This document shows positions 31,132 to 40,167 of a stretch of 64,000 bases of DNA, one piece after another (position 1 is the stretch's first letter; the number at the start of each line of letters is the position of its first letter). The translations under genes were made by a program, and so were the position numbers. The DNA comes from Fistulifera solaris (Eukaryota; Bacillariophyta; Bacillariophyceae; Naviculales; Stauroneidaceae). The DNA lies in contig AP026136.1 of NCBI GenBank assembly GCA_030295235.1, positions 1 to 64,000 of the forward strand. The letters run 5' to 3'. The notes beneath the pieces were generated by a model. The model worked only from the letters and a program-made list of their open reading frames with translations. It did no database searches and was not told the origin of the DNA.

Positions 31132-31145
31132 CTGGGCTCATAACC
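31132..31145 (-). other. Primer binding site of element 1, complementary to initiator tRNA-Met anticodon arm
   Basis: On the element strand GGTTATGAGCCCAG lies directly after the 5' LTR. Its complement CTGGGCTCATAACC reads as the 5' anticodon stem, loop and start of the 3' stem of an initiator tRNA-Met (CAU anticodon within GGGCUCAUAACC). Priming from an internal, half-tRNA site like this is known for Drosophila copia and yeast Ty5. Confidence 0.82.
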
Positions 31146-31358
31146 AGCGATAATAAACGAGATTCTCAAGCGAATATCACAACAATATCCGCAACAACCG
31201 ATACAACTTCGAATAACAAAGTCAATCCTAACACATTAATGATTATCTACGATTGGTGTTGCATCGCAACAAGTCATTCCGATGACGTCGCCATTTTGTA
31301 ACAACTCGTGTATCAGTCAGTCACGTATAATTGAACGAGATTGTCATTCATCTTCACT
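31146..31358 (-). repeat. 5' LTR of element 1 (213 bp)
   Basis: Direct repeat of 24667-24879. It should contain the element promoter. The identity of the two LTRs means that insertion was recent relative to the mutation rate. Confidence 0.95.
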
Positions 31359-31363
31359 TTCAG
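31359..31363. repeat. Target-site duplication of copia element 1 (TTCAG), proximal copy
   Basis: Matches 24662-24666 exactly and abuts the outer end of the 5' LTR. Confidence 0.92.
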
Positions 31364-31812
31364 GACCTTTCATACCGAACAAGTTGAGATGAAAGCGCTC
31401 CAAAAGTTGACCTTGCAAGACGCAATTGAGGCACCAACCCATCCAGAAACAACCGGTAGCGATGGTCTCACAGCAATCGCGACAAACCATTGGCGCCAGC
31501 GGCCTGTGGGGGCACTTTCAGCGCTACCCGAAGAGATGTCGACGGTCGACATGGCTCTCAGGATAAGGCACTTCGATCATCTGACCTTTCTTGACGCCGC
31601 CTTCGGGGACTGTCACTTTGAACTGTAAAAAAGAAACAATCGCAGAAAGAGATAGTTGGAAATGATTTATAATTAGATGATTGCAGAAGACAAAAGGCGA
31701 AGATGCGGACCTCTCAAGAAACGACACTCACTGTTTTTCCATCGACAGTCGCGTCAAAGACGTAACCGGCCTCCAAATCACCAGGGGCATCTACTTGAAC
31801 GATCTTTGTCAT
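31359..31812 (-). pseudogene. PLAC8-family gene, 5' part (cut by retrotransposon)
   Basis: Exon 1 (31732-31812) encodes MTKIVQVDAPGDLEAGYVFD..., a beta-rich N-terminal region often preceding PLAC8 domains. A 109-bp intron (31623-31731, GTGAGT...TTTTTTACAG) follows. Exon 2 reads FKVTVPEGGVKKGQMIEVPYPE. It then shows the PLAC8 start in adjacent frames: PTGRWRQWF, followed by RDCCETIATGCFWMGWCLNC and LQGQLLERFHLNLFGMKGPE, which runs straight into the target duplication and element 1. Two one-base breaks are inferred, one at GG 31553-31554 and one at AAA 31495-31497. With the element removed, the last codons here join in frame to the 24248-24666 part. Confidence 0.85.
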
Positions 31813-32538
31813 TTTGATGATGGGTAAAGCTTTAAGTTGAATATAAAGGGAGAAGTTATGGAGGAAGAAGCGTCGCAAAGCAATGCAAATAAGCAATGCA
31901 CATTCGGAAGTGAAATGCAATCAACGATGAAAGATCCAGGGAGACCACGAGGACACGGAAGCAACGGAAGCACAACACGAAACGCGAGGAAATCGGGAAT
32001 TCGGATCCTCCAACTCCAACCCCAACCCCGTACAAAACTGTAACCGCGACTCACCATTTAGATAGTAGACTTGAGACTTGGAAAAGAAAACGATACACCA
32101 ACGGAAATTAATTGCATCTAAGTACATCAGAAGATAGTATGCAATGAATACCTAACCCCTAACCCTCGTTCGTATGTCACATGTCCTCGTCCTTTATTTA
32201 TTTTCGGTACAATTGTTACTGTCGTCAACTATCTAAAGATTAAATACTCAAACTTTTAAACTGCATTTACGAAAGATTTTGAACGTAAAAACCATACTAG
32301 CTTCATTTTTCAATGAGGTTGGCAGATTGATAACTTGAGGCGATGACGAGGTATCTGATTTCTGTCGTTGCTTGACGATTCATGACTTGTCGAATCATTT
32401 TAACGCCACTCTGTTCGTCCCTAAATTTGGTAAAGTTTGTAGTATAAAGTGTTGTAAGATGCATGATTACATTGCGAACTGCACTCGTTGTTGCTTGTTG
32501 TCGCAATGTTTAAGGTGTTTTTATTTCATAAAGCGGCG
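31813..32538. other. Intergenic, promoter of PLAC8 gene; contains a telomere-like patch
   Basis: No gene supported. At 32150-32166 the string CCTAACCCCTAACCCT is a short interstitial telomere-like match. The rest is AT-rich. Confidence 0.55.
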
Positions 32539-33333
32539 TCATGAGTTGCAACGATCCTGGACTAAGATTCTGTCCAGTGAAAAGACTGAGACCAACACAT
32601 CTAGTCGTAACTTCCACAAATCCCTGCAAAAGATCGGTACAGCCTTTTTAAAGACGTCAGGGCAGTTGAGCTGAATATCTTGTCCCCTCGAGCCGCACAT
32701 GCTACAGGGACAGTTTACCCCGTCAACTTTAGCCGTACATGCCGTCCATGTCGTGAATCGTCCCGGCGGGTGAACTCCGTCTACGCAAACCGTGGGAACT
32801 TTGAACGAGACAGTATCTCTATCGGAAAGGTCTCTTCCGACTCTTTCTTCAATTTTTGTTACATTTAATGTCAAATCATCACTTCCACTGCAGAGGGTCG
32901 AATTGAGTTGGTTTCCCGACACGCGGACTTGCATTTTACCGGTGTACGATGGCTTCACGCAATATTCACCCACTGTAGGTAAAGTCATGGGAAGATTTAC
33001 GCCCGCTTTTTCCCTCAAATCGTCCATGCATACCACCGTATCACAGCCGAAATCCACGATGCGACGAAAAGGTTGCAATACACATCTGCACTGAAAAGGG
33101 AAGGGACTATACTGATTGAGAGGGTCTTGAATGACGCCAACAATTAAGTCGCACAAAGGACCGGCTTCTCGTTCGTCGATCAACTCCAGAGAAGACACAT
33201 CGAGTGTTCCTTTCGATAGGTCGGCGTTCGCGACAAAATCTTCTAATTCCTGTAGTTTCCGCGCCCGTAACGCAGCCGAAGCGCTACGCAGAAGGACTGC
33301 GGATACGAGAGTTATGAGACGGGTATACTTCAT
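32539..33333 (-). CDS. Secreted Cys-rich protein of unknown function
   Basis: About 264 residues from the Met at 33333, chosen because MKYTRLITLVSAVLLRSASA is a clear signal peptide. An upstream in-frame start at 33549 would bury it. The mature part begins with a charged helix (LRARKLQELEDFVANADL). It continues with numerous Cys residues in pairs (LCDLIVGV, CRCVLQPF, CDTVVCMDDL, CVDGVHPPGRF, NCPCSMCGSRGQDIQLNC), so it is probably disulfide-bonded and extracellular. I recognise no family. It lies downstream of, and on the same strand as, the fatty acid desaturase. Confidence 0.7.
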   Translation of the reverse strand: MKYTRLITLVSAVLLRSASAALRARKLQELEDFVANADLSKGTLDVSSLELIDEREAGPLCDLIVGVIQDPLNQYSPFPFQCRCVLQPFRRIVDFGCDTVVCMDDLREKAGVNLPMTLPTVGEYCVKPSYTGKMQVRVSGNQLNSTLCSGSDDLTLNVTKIEERVGRDLSDRDTVSFKVPTVCVDGVHPPGRFTTWTACTAKVDGVNCPCSMCGSRGQDIQLNCPDVFKKAVPIFCRDLWKLRLDVLVSVFSLDRILVQDRCNS

Positions 33334-33973
33334 ATCAGTATTTACAGATGCTTGCTTCTTGTTTGTTCGACAGCAATTATGAATGAATTGCTGTGATGGT
33401 AGGCGAGAAAAGAAATCCTCTGTCCAGTGTCCAGTGCGAAACAAATAATGCGCACCGTAGCCGCGGAGGAAAAAGGGATAGGCCGCAAAAACGCAGAACC
33501 ACATACAGAAAACGGAGTCGTGGATGATTCGCTCTCCCCCAAAGTACAATCAATGGTCATTTTCACTGACGGGTCTACTTTTTTGTATCGCGCTTTAAAA
33601 ATAGTTAGCTCATTAGGCCCAATTTTGTTCGAATTAACGGCTCATCGCGCGGTGACCCTTGATAAATTTGGCCATGTGCATTACTGCATTACACTTGAAA
33701 ACAGTAAACACTTTCCTAGGAACTAGGAACTCATGTTACGTAGTCTAGCCACTAGCCAGTAGCTAGACTTGATGTTTCGTATTGTTTGCGGAGTCCTCTA
33801 GAATATTCTCTATAGGTAAAGAGCGACTAGCGTAGCAACCATGCTTTTGAAATGAATCGGGTTGAGAAATCTAATGCTCACGAGATAGGAGTTCAAATAA
33901 GTAGCAATGTTTTCTTTCCAATACAAAAGTTTTGTCCTATTCACATCAATTGCGTTTTATTTCTAAATAAGCT
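33334..33973. other. Intergenic
   Basis: Between the secreted protein and the desaturase, both on the minus strand. A short plus-strand frame at 33427-33726 shows no coding signal. Nothing else seen. Confidence 0.5.
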
Positions 33974-35209
33974 TTACTCAGCTTTACGAGGCTGATTCTT
34001 AGCTTTAAACATTTCCATACATTTAGCTTGTTGATCGATCCAGCCACCCGGAACAAGGGCCGCCCAGTTTTGGGTAGTAAAATGATCGCGTTCGTTGTGA
34101 ATCACGTGATCGTACATGTGCTCGTTGACCTTGCTCAAGTTAAAAAATGGCACCATCGGATAGCAATGATGCTCAGCGTGAAAATTGGTGTCCCACAAAA
34201 AGAAGCGAACGATCGGGTTCGAGCGCACACTACGAGTGTTACGCAAACAGTTGGGTTCTTCCGACACCTCACAGTCAGCGTGTTCGAGGTTACGAAAGTA
34301 GTTGATCACAGGGTAGCCGACAAAGACTGGAACGATCCAGTAAAACAAGAGCGTTTCGTATCCTTGATCCACTCGACTCGCATAGTAAACAGCCGTTAAG
34401 TACCAAATGATTTGGGCCCAAGCATGACGCTGCAATTGCTTCATGATCCCACTCTCGTCGCTGTACGTCCAGTGACCCAGCGACCAACTCCATCCGCTGT
34501 AGTCCACGGGGATTCCCGCGGCCGAGTTCACGATACGACCGACGCGGTGCAAAAAGGTGGCAAAGACGTTCAAAAACTGCAAGACGTAGTGTGTCTTGGA
34601 CATGGGAACATTGCGAAAACCAGGATTCTCGAGCTGCTCGCGGGTATAAAAACTGGTGAGCTCGGGATCTTTGTAGATGTTGTTCGTGTACGTATGGTGT
34701 TGCTTGTGCATTACACGCTCGTGCACACCCAGCTCAAACGTGAAGCAGCCGACAAGAAAAAGACAAAGATCGTTGATCCACTTTGTCTTGAAAGCATTAC
34801 GATGCAAAAACTCGTGTTGCCCTGCAAATGCAAACGCTTGAAACTGAAAGCCGTAGAAGATGTACATAGGCACAAAAATAAGAAAGGTCGGGATACTCAA
34901 GTCTTTACCGTGCAAAGGGAAGACTTGAAGCTGTCGAATAGCGAACCCGGTCGCCACCAAGCAGCCGACCAAGCTAAAGAGGCGCTCATATCCTTTCCGA
35001 TCAGACTTGCCCATGAGACTGATCAAGACACCGTCGTCGAGAATACGATCCCGTTTCTTACGCTCACTGTGCTTGACGTCGGTCCAGTCTTCGGCGTCAG
35101 CGCGGACGTTAGCAAGTCCGTCGGTATCGGCTTTACTGTCGAGCAAAGCGACGAGCGGATCGTACTGCTGCTCATGGAATTCAATGATGGGGCGTGCGTT
35201 CGGCGGCAT
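33974..35209 (-). CDS. Membrane fatty acid desaturase family protein
   Basis: A 411-residue di-iron membrane desaturase/hydroxylase. It has three His boxes: GQHEFLHRN (H-x3-H), HERVMHKQHHTYTN (H-x2-HH) and NFHAEHHCYPMVP (H-x2-HH). They are spaced by hydrophobic segments (FLIFVPMYIFYGFQFQAF, LCLFLVGCFTF, ETLLFYWIVPVFVGYPV). There is no cytochrome b5 domain at either end, so it is not a front-end desaturase of the fused type. The first ~75 residues are hydrophilic and lack a plastid presequence, so an ER location is likely. Substrate and regiochemistry cannot be read from the sequence. Single uninterrupted exon. Confidence 0.88.
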   Translation of the reverse strand: MPPNARPIIEFHEQQYDPLVALLDSKADTDGLANVRADAEDWTDVKHSERKKRDRILDDGVLISLMGKSDRKGYERLFSLVGCLVATGFAIRQLQVFPLHGKDLSIPTFLIFVPMYIFYGFQFQAFAFAGQHEFLHRNAFKTKWINDLCLFLVGCFTFELGVHERVMHKQHHTYTNNIYKDPELTSFYTREQLENPGFRNVPMSKTHYVLQFLNVFATFLHRVGRIVNSAAGIPVDYSGWSWSLGHWTYSDESGIMKQLQRHAWAQIIWYLTAVYYASRVDQGYETLLFYWIVPVFVGYPVINYFRNLEHADCEVSEEPNCLRNTRSVRSNPIVRFFLWDTNFHAEHHCYPMVPFFNLSKVNEHMYDHVIHNERDHFTTQNWAALVPGGWIDQQAKCMEMFKAKNQPRKAE

Positions 35210-35852
35210 TGTGTTTCAATGAGTTTACAATGGAGAAGGAAACGCTTCGACGGCGATTGCAGAGCGTCAAAATTAATGAGAGGTGAGCGAGAGTCTCACG
35301 TTTGCGTGAAGTCAGAGGACGTCTCACATCCTTCGTATTGATGCCTGACATGATGTCAAAGATACCCTCGAAGCGTGGGCTTTTGAGCTGAAAAGGGCAT
35401 ACTTTGGCTGTCACAAATTGACACCTGTTTTTTCGTCCACGAAATTGAACGAAGATGGCAAGATCCCGCTGCGTATTGCTGGCAAATCATTACCTTCTTC
35501 CCTTGTTGGTTGGGAGGAAGTTTCATGCATTTTCATAAGCTTGGTGATGTCCTTTGTCGAAAATGCCGCGAAAGACTGCGGTATTTTTAAACTTTTGAGT
35601 TGAGACATGAGACATGAGTAAACACTAATGATTATGATTGGCTGAAAAGTTCACAGTGATACGCGAAGTGCAAGCCGGCTAACGGCTAACAGGCGACGGA
35701 AGACTTTTGCTGACTGCTAACCGCTGACGCCATGATCGATGAAACAAAGACCAGGATGAACCACATTACATTCTAAAATACTAGGTACGTAGTACGTAGT
35801 ATTCTCGATACAGCACTATGTACTTGATTGGGAACAATTTCATCGGACAGAA
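35210..35852. other. Intergenic, divergent promoters
   Basis: Lies between the starts of the desaturase (minus) and the Gln-rich gene (plus). Short repeats TACGTAGTACGTAGTA occur near 35784-35801. No gene supported. Confidence 0.5.
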
Positions 35853-36701
35853 ATGGAAGGGACTACCTGGTACCGGTACCGGTACCAGCCAACGAAAAAA
35901 TTCGAGAAACTGGCAAAAGACGACATGCAACGATATCCTAAAGCAATTGATGACTTCAAAAATAATTTAATACATGAGACAGAAAAGAGTGCGGAAACTC
36001 TCGGAACAGATACTGTCAGCTCGGCGTGGAATTATCGCTCATCTTCCTCTGAGGATGATTTTAAGGACGATTCAACGCCAAACGCATTTGACGATTCACA
36101 TCATGCACTGCAGATGACAAACGGGCCATCTGATGCTGCGTTACTGCCGACCATGCAACGAACCGTTCCAACTTTATCACAAAGCGATTACCCTTTTAGG
36201 AGCGGAGTTCCTAGTCTGTCACAAACTTACTCACAAACAAATATGCACAACATGCTGAATGAAGTCCTTCAGGTCTCGCAAAATGCAACCATGCTTGACT
36301 ATTCACAACAACAACAGCAGCAGCAGCAGCAATAACAGCAGTTGCTGCCCATTCTCCTTCCGAGAATTACTTTGCAGCAATCACGAGTAGACCAAGAACA
36401 CCATCTTCGAAAACAGCTTCAGAGTAACCAGCAGAAACTACTGCTTTTGCAGTTGACCGGAGGCCACAAACAGCAGGCTCACCCCTCGTTGGATCTTCTT
36501 CACGATGGAGTTCCGATGACAAACCCACTTTTCCAGGCCCAGCAGTGGCAATCTGCACCACAGTTACCCTTAACGTTCTCAATAGATCTCGACATGCAGC
36601 TACGTGCTTCCGCTCTTTTAAGTCAGTTATCACAGCACCAACAGCGACAAGAAGAAAATGCAGAAATGAAAGCGCCCCCGCCTCCACCCTTTCCAAAATA
36701 G
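35853..36701 (+). CDS. Gln-rich protein with an in-frame TAA inside the polyglutamine tract
   Basis: One reading frame spans 35853-36701 except for a single TAA at 36333-36335. It lies in CAG-CAG-CAA-TAA-CAG-CAG after a run of at least nine Gln codons. Upstream it encodes 160 residues that begin MEGTTWYRYRYQPTKK, the Tyr/Arg repeats arising from three tandem GGTACC words at 35869-35886. Downstream, 121 further codons are Gln/Leu-rich and end in a Pro run (APPPPPFPK). The composition suggests a transcription-associated or disordered protein. No domain is recognised. CAA to TAA is a one-base change, so the stop could be a sequence error, a true truncation or a readthrough site. Confidence 0.55.
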
Positions 36702-37102
36702 ACAGAGAAAAGTCACCGTGTGAATCGTTTAAAAATAAAATGAACATATTCCAAGCCCATACATAAAGGGTCAAAAGTAACCCTCAGAATTGGAGGATGT
36801 TTTTCTGTGCAATCTTTTTGGGGGTCAATCAGGATCGCCTTCAACAAACCAGACTTGCAGCAATTGTGCATATTATCGCTTTTAATTTTGCGCTGTGATG
36901 TGTCTTGAACCATGATATGCACAGCATTCTGGTACATGATGGCTTCGAGAACGTCCCGTAAAATGCGTGTGACCCTTTGACTTTTACAGAACTCTGATGA
37001 CGATTGCATCTGTACGCAGTTGGAACGTAAAGCAAAGCTGCTGGCTAAAGGTTGACAATCCTCAAGCAACGTCTACAACCATTTTGTCCACATCAATATT
37101 CG
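36702..37102. other. Intergenic, left flank of element 2
   Basis: Small minus-strand frames are present but lack support. The last five bases (ATTCG, 37098-37102) are the target duplication of element 2. Confidence 0.5.
37098..37102. repeat. Target-site duplication of copia element 2 (ATTCG), left copy
   Basis: ATTCG here matches ATTCG at 43736-43740. Because both LTR copies are preceded by G, a 4-bp ATTC with a one-base longer LTR is an equivalent reading. Confidence 0.85.
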
Positions 37103-37304
37103 AACAAGACTTATTCAGTCATGAGTCGAAATGACGTGTGACGGACTTACGTCAGTGTTGCCGAAGAGCAATCTTGTTCGAACCAGAAGTAGAGTAATCT
37201 TTTATTAAGAAGTGTTGAGTTACCGATTGGCTTTGTATTCGAAGTTGATCTTGTTATTGCGGTTGTTCATTGGATAATCGCTCAGAGGAACATTTATCTT
37301 CGCA
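37103..37304 (+). repeat. 5' LTR of element 2 (202 bp)
   Basis: Starts AACAAGACTTATTCAGTC and ends TTTATCTTCGCA. Apart from GACGTGTGAC versus GACACGTGTGAC it is identical to 43532-43735. The start lacks the canonical TG, but the end has CA. Confidence 0.95.
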
Positions 37305-37318
37305 GGTTATGAGCCCAG
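37305..37318 (+). other. Primer binding site of element 2, complementary to initiator tRNA-Met anticodon arm
   Basis: GGTTATGAGCCCAG follows the 5' LTR directly and is the same 14-mer found at this position in element 1, although the LTRs differ. This supports a shared half-tRNA initiator-Met primer. Confidence 0.82.
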
Positions 37319-37390
37319 GTCACGCCGGTTGGAATTGATTCGATTGAAAAGCGTGAATCTGAGAGTTGTTGAAGTCGTTCGCACCGGTGG

Positions 37391-39017
37391 ATGACTGATT
37401 GGAGAGAAGAGGAAGAGAGCCTTGCATCACTACAGGAAGAGGAAGAAGTGCTTGGAGGGCTTCATTTGAACATTTTCTGGCAAGAAGAAAGAACGGAAGA
37501 AGAAAAGAACGACGACAATCCGACTGCCGACGGCGACGAGGTTGAGAACAGGATGGCAAGCTTGGAATATTTGACCCGGATGCTTGGAGTTGCTCCACGA
37601 GCGACTGATCGTACTACCCAGGATGTAAAGGGGAAGAAAAGCTGTTGAAGGCGCCAAGATCGCGATGGCTTGAAGCCAAAAGAGCGGACTCAGCTTCATG
37701 AAAGTGCCACGGCTGGCATTGAAACGAAGTTTGAGATCATGGATTCAATTAACTTGAGTGATGGAGAAGCAGTTGCAACTCTGTCCAAAGCTTACCGTGT
37801 TGATCTACGCATTGCTGAAGTTCGTTTGGTTCGCGGAGAGATACGACATGGCTGATGTTTTCCAAATTCCGTCGGATTTTGTTGCCCACCCTGATTTTTC
37901 GGTGCCTATTCCGGCAGAAGGAAGTGAGCTGGTGGATCTGTTTACCGGATATTACAAGTTGGACATGGAGACTATCAAGAAAGCTTGTGATTTCTATGTG
38001 GCACGAGGAGCAGATTGGCAAGTTGAAAATTTGCAATGGTCTGGAGAATTAATTTTGAACTGTTGCTCGCCCGACTTGCGAACTCGGATTGAGACTCAGG
38101 CTCAGAGTGTACCTTTTGGAAAAGAGGCTGCCTACAAGAGCGGGCCGGTCTATTTTAAGATGATGATGGATTACGTTATTGTGCGCGATTCGTCTACTAT
38201 TCGTGGACTTATCAGTCAGTTTGAAAAGCTTACGGTGAAGGACTTTCCAGGAGAGAATGTGCGCGACTACAACACAGTTGCAGTGGGAGTCTACAATATG
38301 CTTGCAAATTCGATGAATCTGGCTGCTAATTCTGTTGTTCCGGATATGGCAAAGATTGTGAAAGCGTGGATTGATCGCGAGCTCAACGCCCCGGGAGTTC
38401 AATAGCGATTTGGCTCAAGCCAGCTGTTGGGACGCGATTGTTCGATTGAAGCGTTGACCGATAAAGCCAATGAGTTGTATGCAGGACTATTGGGAGCGAG
38501 TCTTTGGGTTGCTGGAGATGGAAAACAAGGCGACTCTGGATTCTTTAGTGGTACTTGCTACGAATGCGGAGAAAAAGGTCACAAGATCGCTGACTGTCCT
38601 AAGAAGAAAACGGATGGTAATGACAAGAATGAGTCTGGCAATCGCGGTTCTGGATCTGGACGTGGCAATGGACGCGGAGGACGCGGTGGCCGTGGCGGTC
38701 GTGGCAATCGTGGTGGTCGTAATGGTGGACAAGGTCGTGGAGGTGGTTCTAATGGATCTAATGATGCCAAAGACAAGGATCCCTTCAGCATTCCGCCTAA
38801 GAAAGGCGAAAGCCACACGAAGACCATCAATGGCAAGACTTACCATTGGTGTGGCCGGTGCAATCGGTGGGTGGATCACAACACTGAGCAGCATCGTGCA
38901 ATGTTGGCAATGATGGCGAATGATTCGGATAACAAGTCGTCTGACGGAAAGAAAGACAAGTCTGATGATAAGAAAGAGTCTGGAAACTTCGCCGGGCGTT
39001 TGACGCCGCGTTTTTAA
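37391..39017 (+). pseudogene. gag: Element 2 gag with CCHC knuckle, in broken frames
   Basis: An acidic N-terminal part (37391-37648) precedes the capsid-like frame 37758-38405 (LQWSGELILNCCSPDLRTRI, GPVYFKMMMDYVIVRDSSTI, FPGENVRDYNTVAVGV). The frame 38427-39017 has the knuckle CYECGEKGHKIADC, a long Gly/Arg-rich (RGGRGG) stretch and the second zinc-like motif WCGRCNRWVDHNTEQHRAM (C-x2-C-x5-H-x4-H). It ends RLTPRF, one base before the membrane region starts with MGRFIGYLDRWSKWPKLSRI. Confidence 0.9.
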
Positions 39018-39660
39018 TGGGCCGCTTCATTGGCTATCTGGACCGATGGAGCAAATGGCCCAAACTTTCCAGGATTGTGAAGGAGTTTATGAAATTGAGT
39101 TGTTGGAGCAAGCTCGGAGTTTTTGGGCTGCTACTTTGGATTTTATTGATTGGAATTCTTACCTTTGAAGCAGTGGCTGATGGTTCTTGTTCGTCAGCGC
39201 TTGTTTTGATGGAAATGCCGCTTCGCTTGTACTTTGTCGCGGACGGTATCATTGGATTTGGAACTGTTGCCCCGATTTGGTTTGATGTTACTCGACGACC
39301 GATTGTGCGCGACAGAGAGAGATTTAAGGGAAGAAGAAGCGGCGCCGTCGCTTGTTGTGGTTTCGCAGGAGCAAGACTCGGAAGTCAAAACGCGTCACGA
39401 AACGTCCTGTTGCAATAGGAGACGAGATTTCTGAGTGGATCAAAGGATGGGCTGATATACCCATTCGTCCGGTTCCTACGATTCCTGAGATGTTCGACGA
39501 AGCATGCCGCGCCAACCCAGAATTGCTGGATCTCCTCTGTGGTTTCGGTCGCTTTTCTTGGTTGCGGTTTCCTTCGTTGGAAGACAGTTTGGTTGGATGT
39601 TTGGCGACTTTACAGCCGCTGGCCTACAACAATCAAGATCCTGTTGATGGATGCTTTCAG
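39017..39660 (+). CDS. Element 2 hydrophobic/basic region between gag and protease
   Basis: Homologous to 28770-29420 of element 1. It has MGRFIGYLDRWSKWPKLSRI, a strong membrane span (LGVFGLLLWILLIGILTF), a second hydrophobic stretch (LYFVADGIIGFGTVAPIWF) and a basic patch in a shifted frame. The conserved block is WADIPIRPVP...ANPELLDLLCGFGRF. Frames change near 39340-39420. Confidence 0.72.
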
Positions 39661-40167
39661 CTTCAGAGCATTTACTTTGGAGCCGACAAATGATACGCCC
39701 TATTGTTTTCGATACTGGCGCGTCTACCGGTGTTACGCCACATCGAGAAGATTTTATTGATTTTACGCCGAGTGATTCGTCTTTGACTGGGATCGCTCAA
39801 ACGGCACGCAGTCTGTGGTTCTGGTACTGTTTGCTGGAAGATTCGAGATGATACTGGACAAGAGCATGAATTGAAAACGCGGGCTCTCTATGTGCCTGAC
39901 GCCCAAGTTCGTCTCTTTAGTCCACAGGTGCATTTGCAGATTGAAGCCAGAGGGGGTCGTGGTGAATTTCGTGTTACGGAAACTGGTTCTGTCTTTCGAT
40001 TTCCTTTTACCAAGAAGTTGTTAACTTTCCATGCCACCCATGACCGACTTCCGATTGCTCGTTTAGCGACATATTCTATCGAGGAACTTTCCGTGTTCCC
40101 CAGTTTCACGCGCCTCAAGTCGCTGTGGAAGAAAATGTTAATCTTTCGCCGGCGCAGCGTGAACTGA
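39651..40167 (+). pseudogene. pol: Element 2 aspartic protease
   Basis: IVFDTGASTGVTPHREDF carries the DTGA active site. The downstream QVRLFSPQVHLQIEARGG is shared with element 1. A frame change lies near 39850. Confidence 0.88.

Larger units (their letters stand above)
24667..31358 (-). mobile_element. Copia-type LTR retrotransposon, element 1, inserted in PLAC8 gene
   Basis: A 6692-bp element on the minus strand, bounded by 213-bp LTRs that appear identical and by the 5-bp duplication TTCAG. Order in the direction of transcription: 5' LTR (31146-31358), primer binding site (31132-31145), gag with a CCHC knuckle, a membrane-segment region, aspartic protease, integrase, reverse transcriptase, RNase H, polypurine tract (24880-24892), 3' LTR. 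Integrase before reverse transcriptase is the copia order. The coding region is cut into many frames although the LTRs are identical. That points to sequence error, or to mutation before copying by another element. Elements of this class are abundant in diatoms (CoDi groups), but I cannot assign the subgroup. Confidence 0.95.

Noticed and set aside
34412-35341. A 309-residue plus-strand frame
   Set aside because: Antisense to the fatty acid desaturase, whose three His boxes prove the minus strand is coding.
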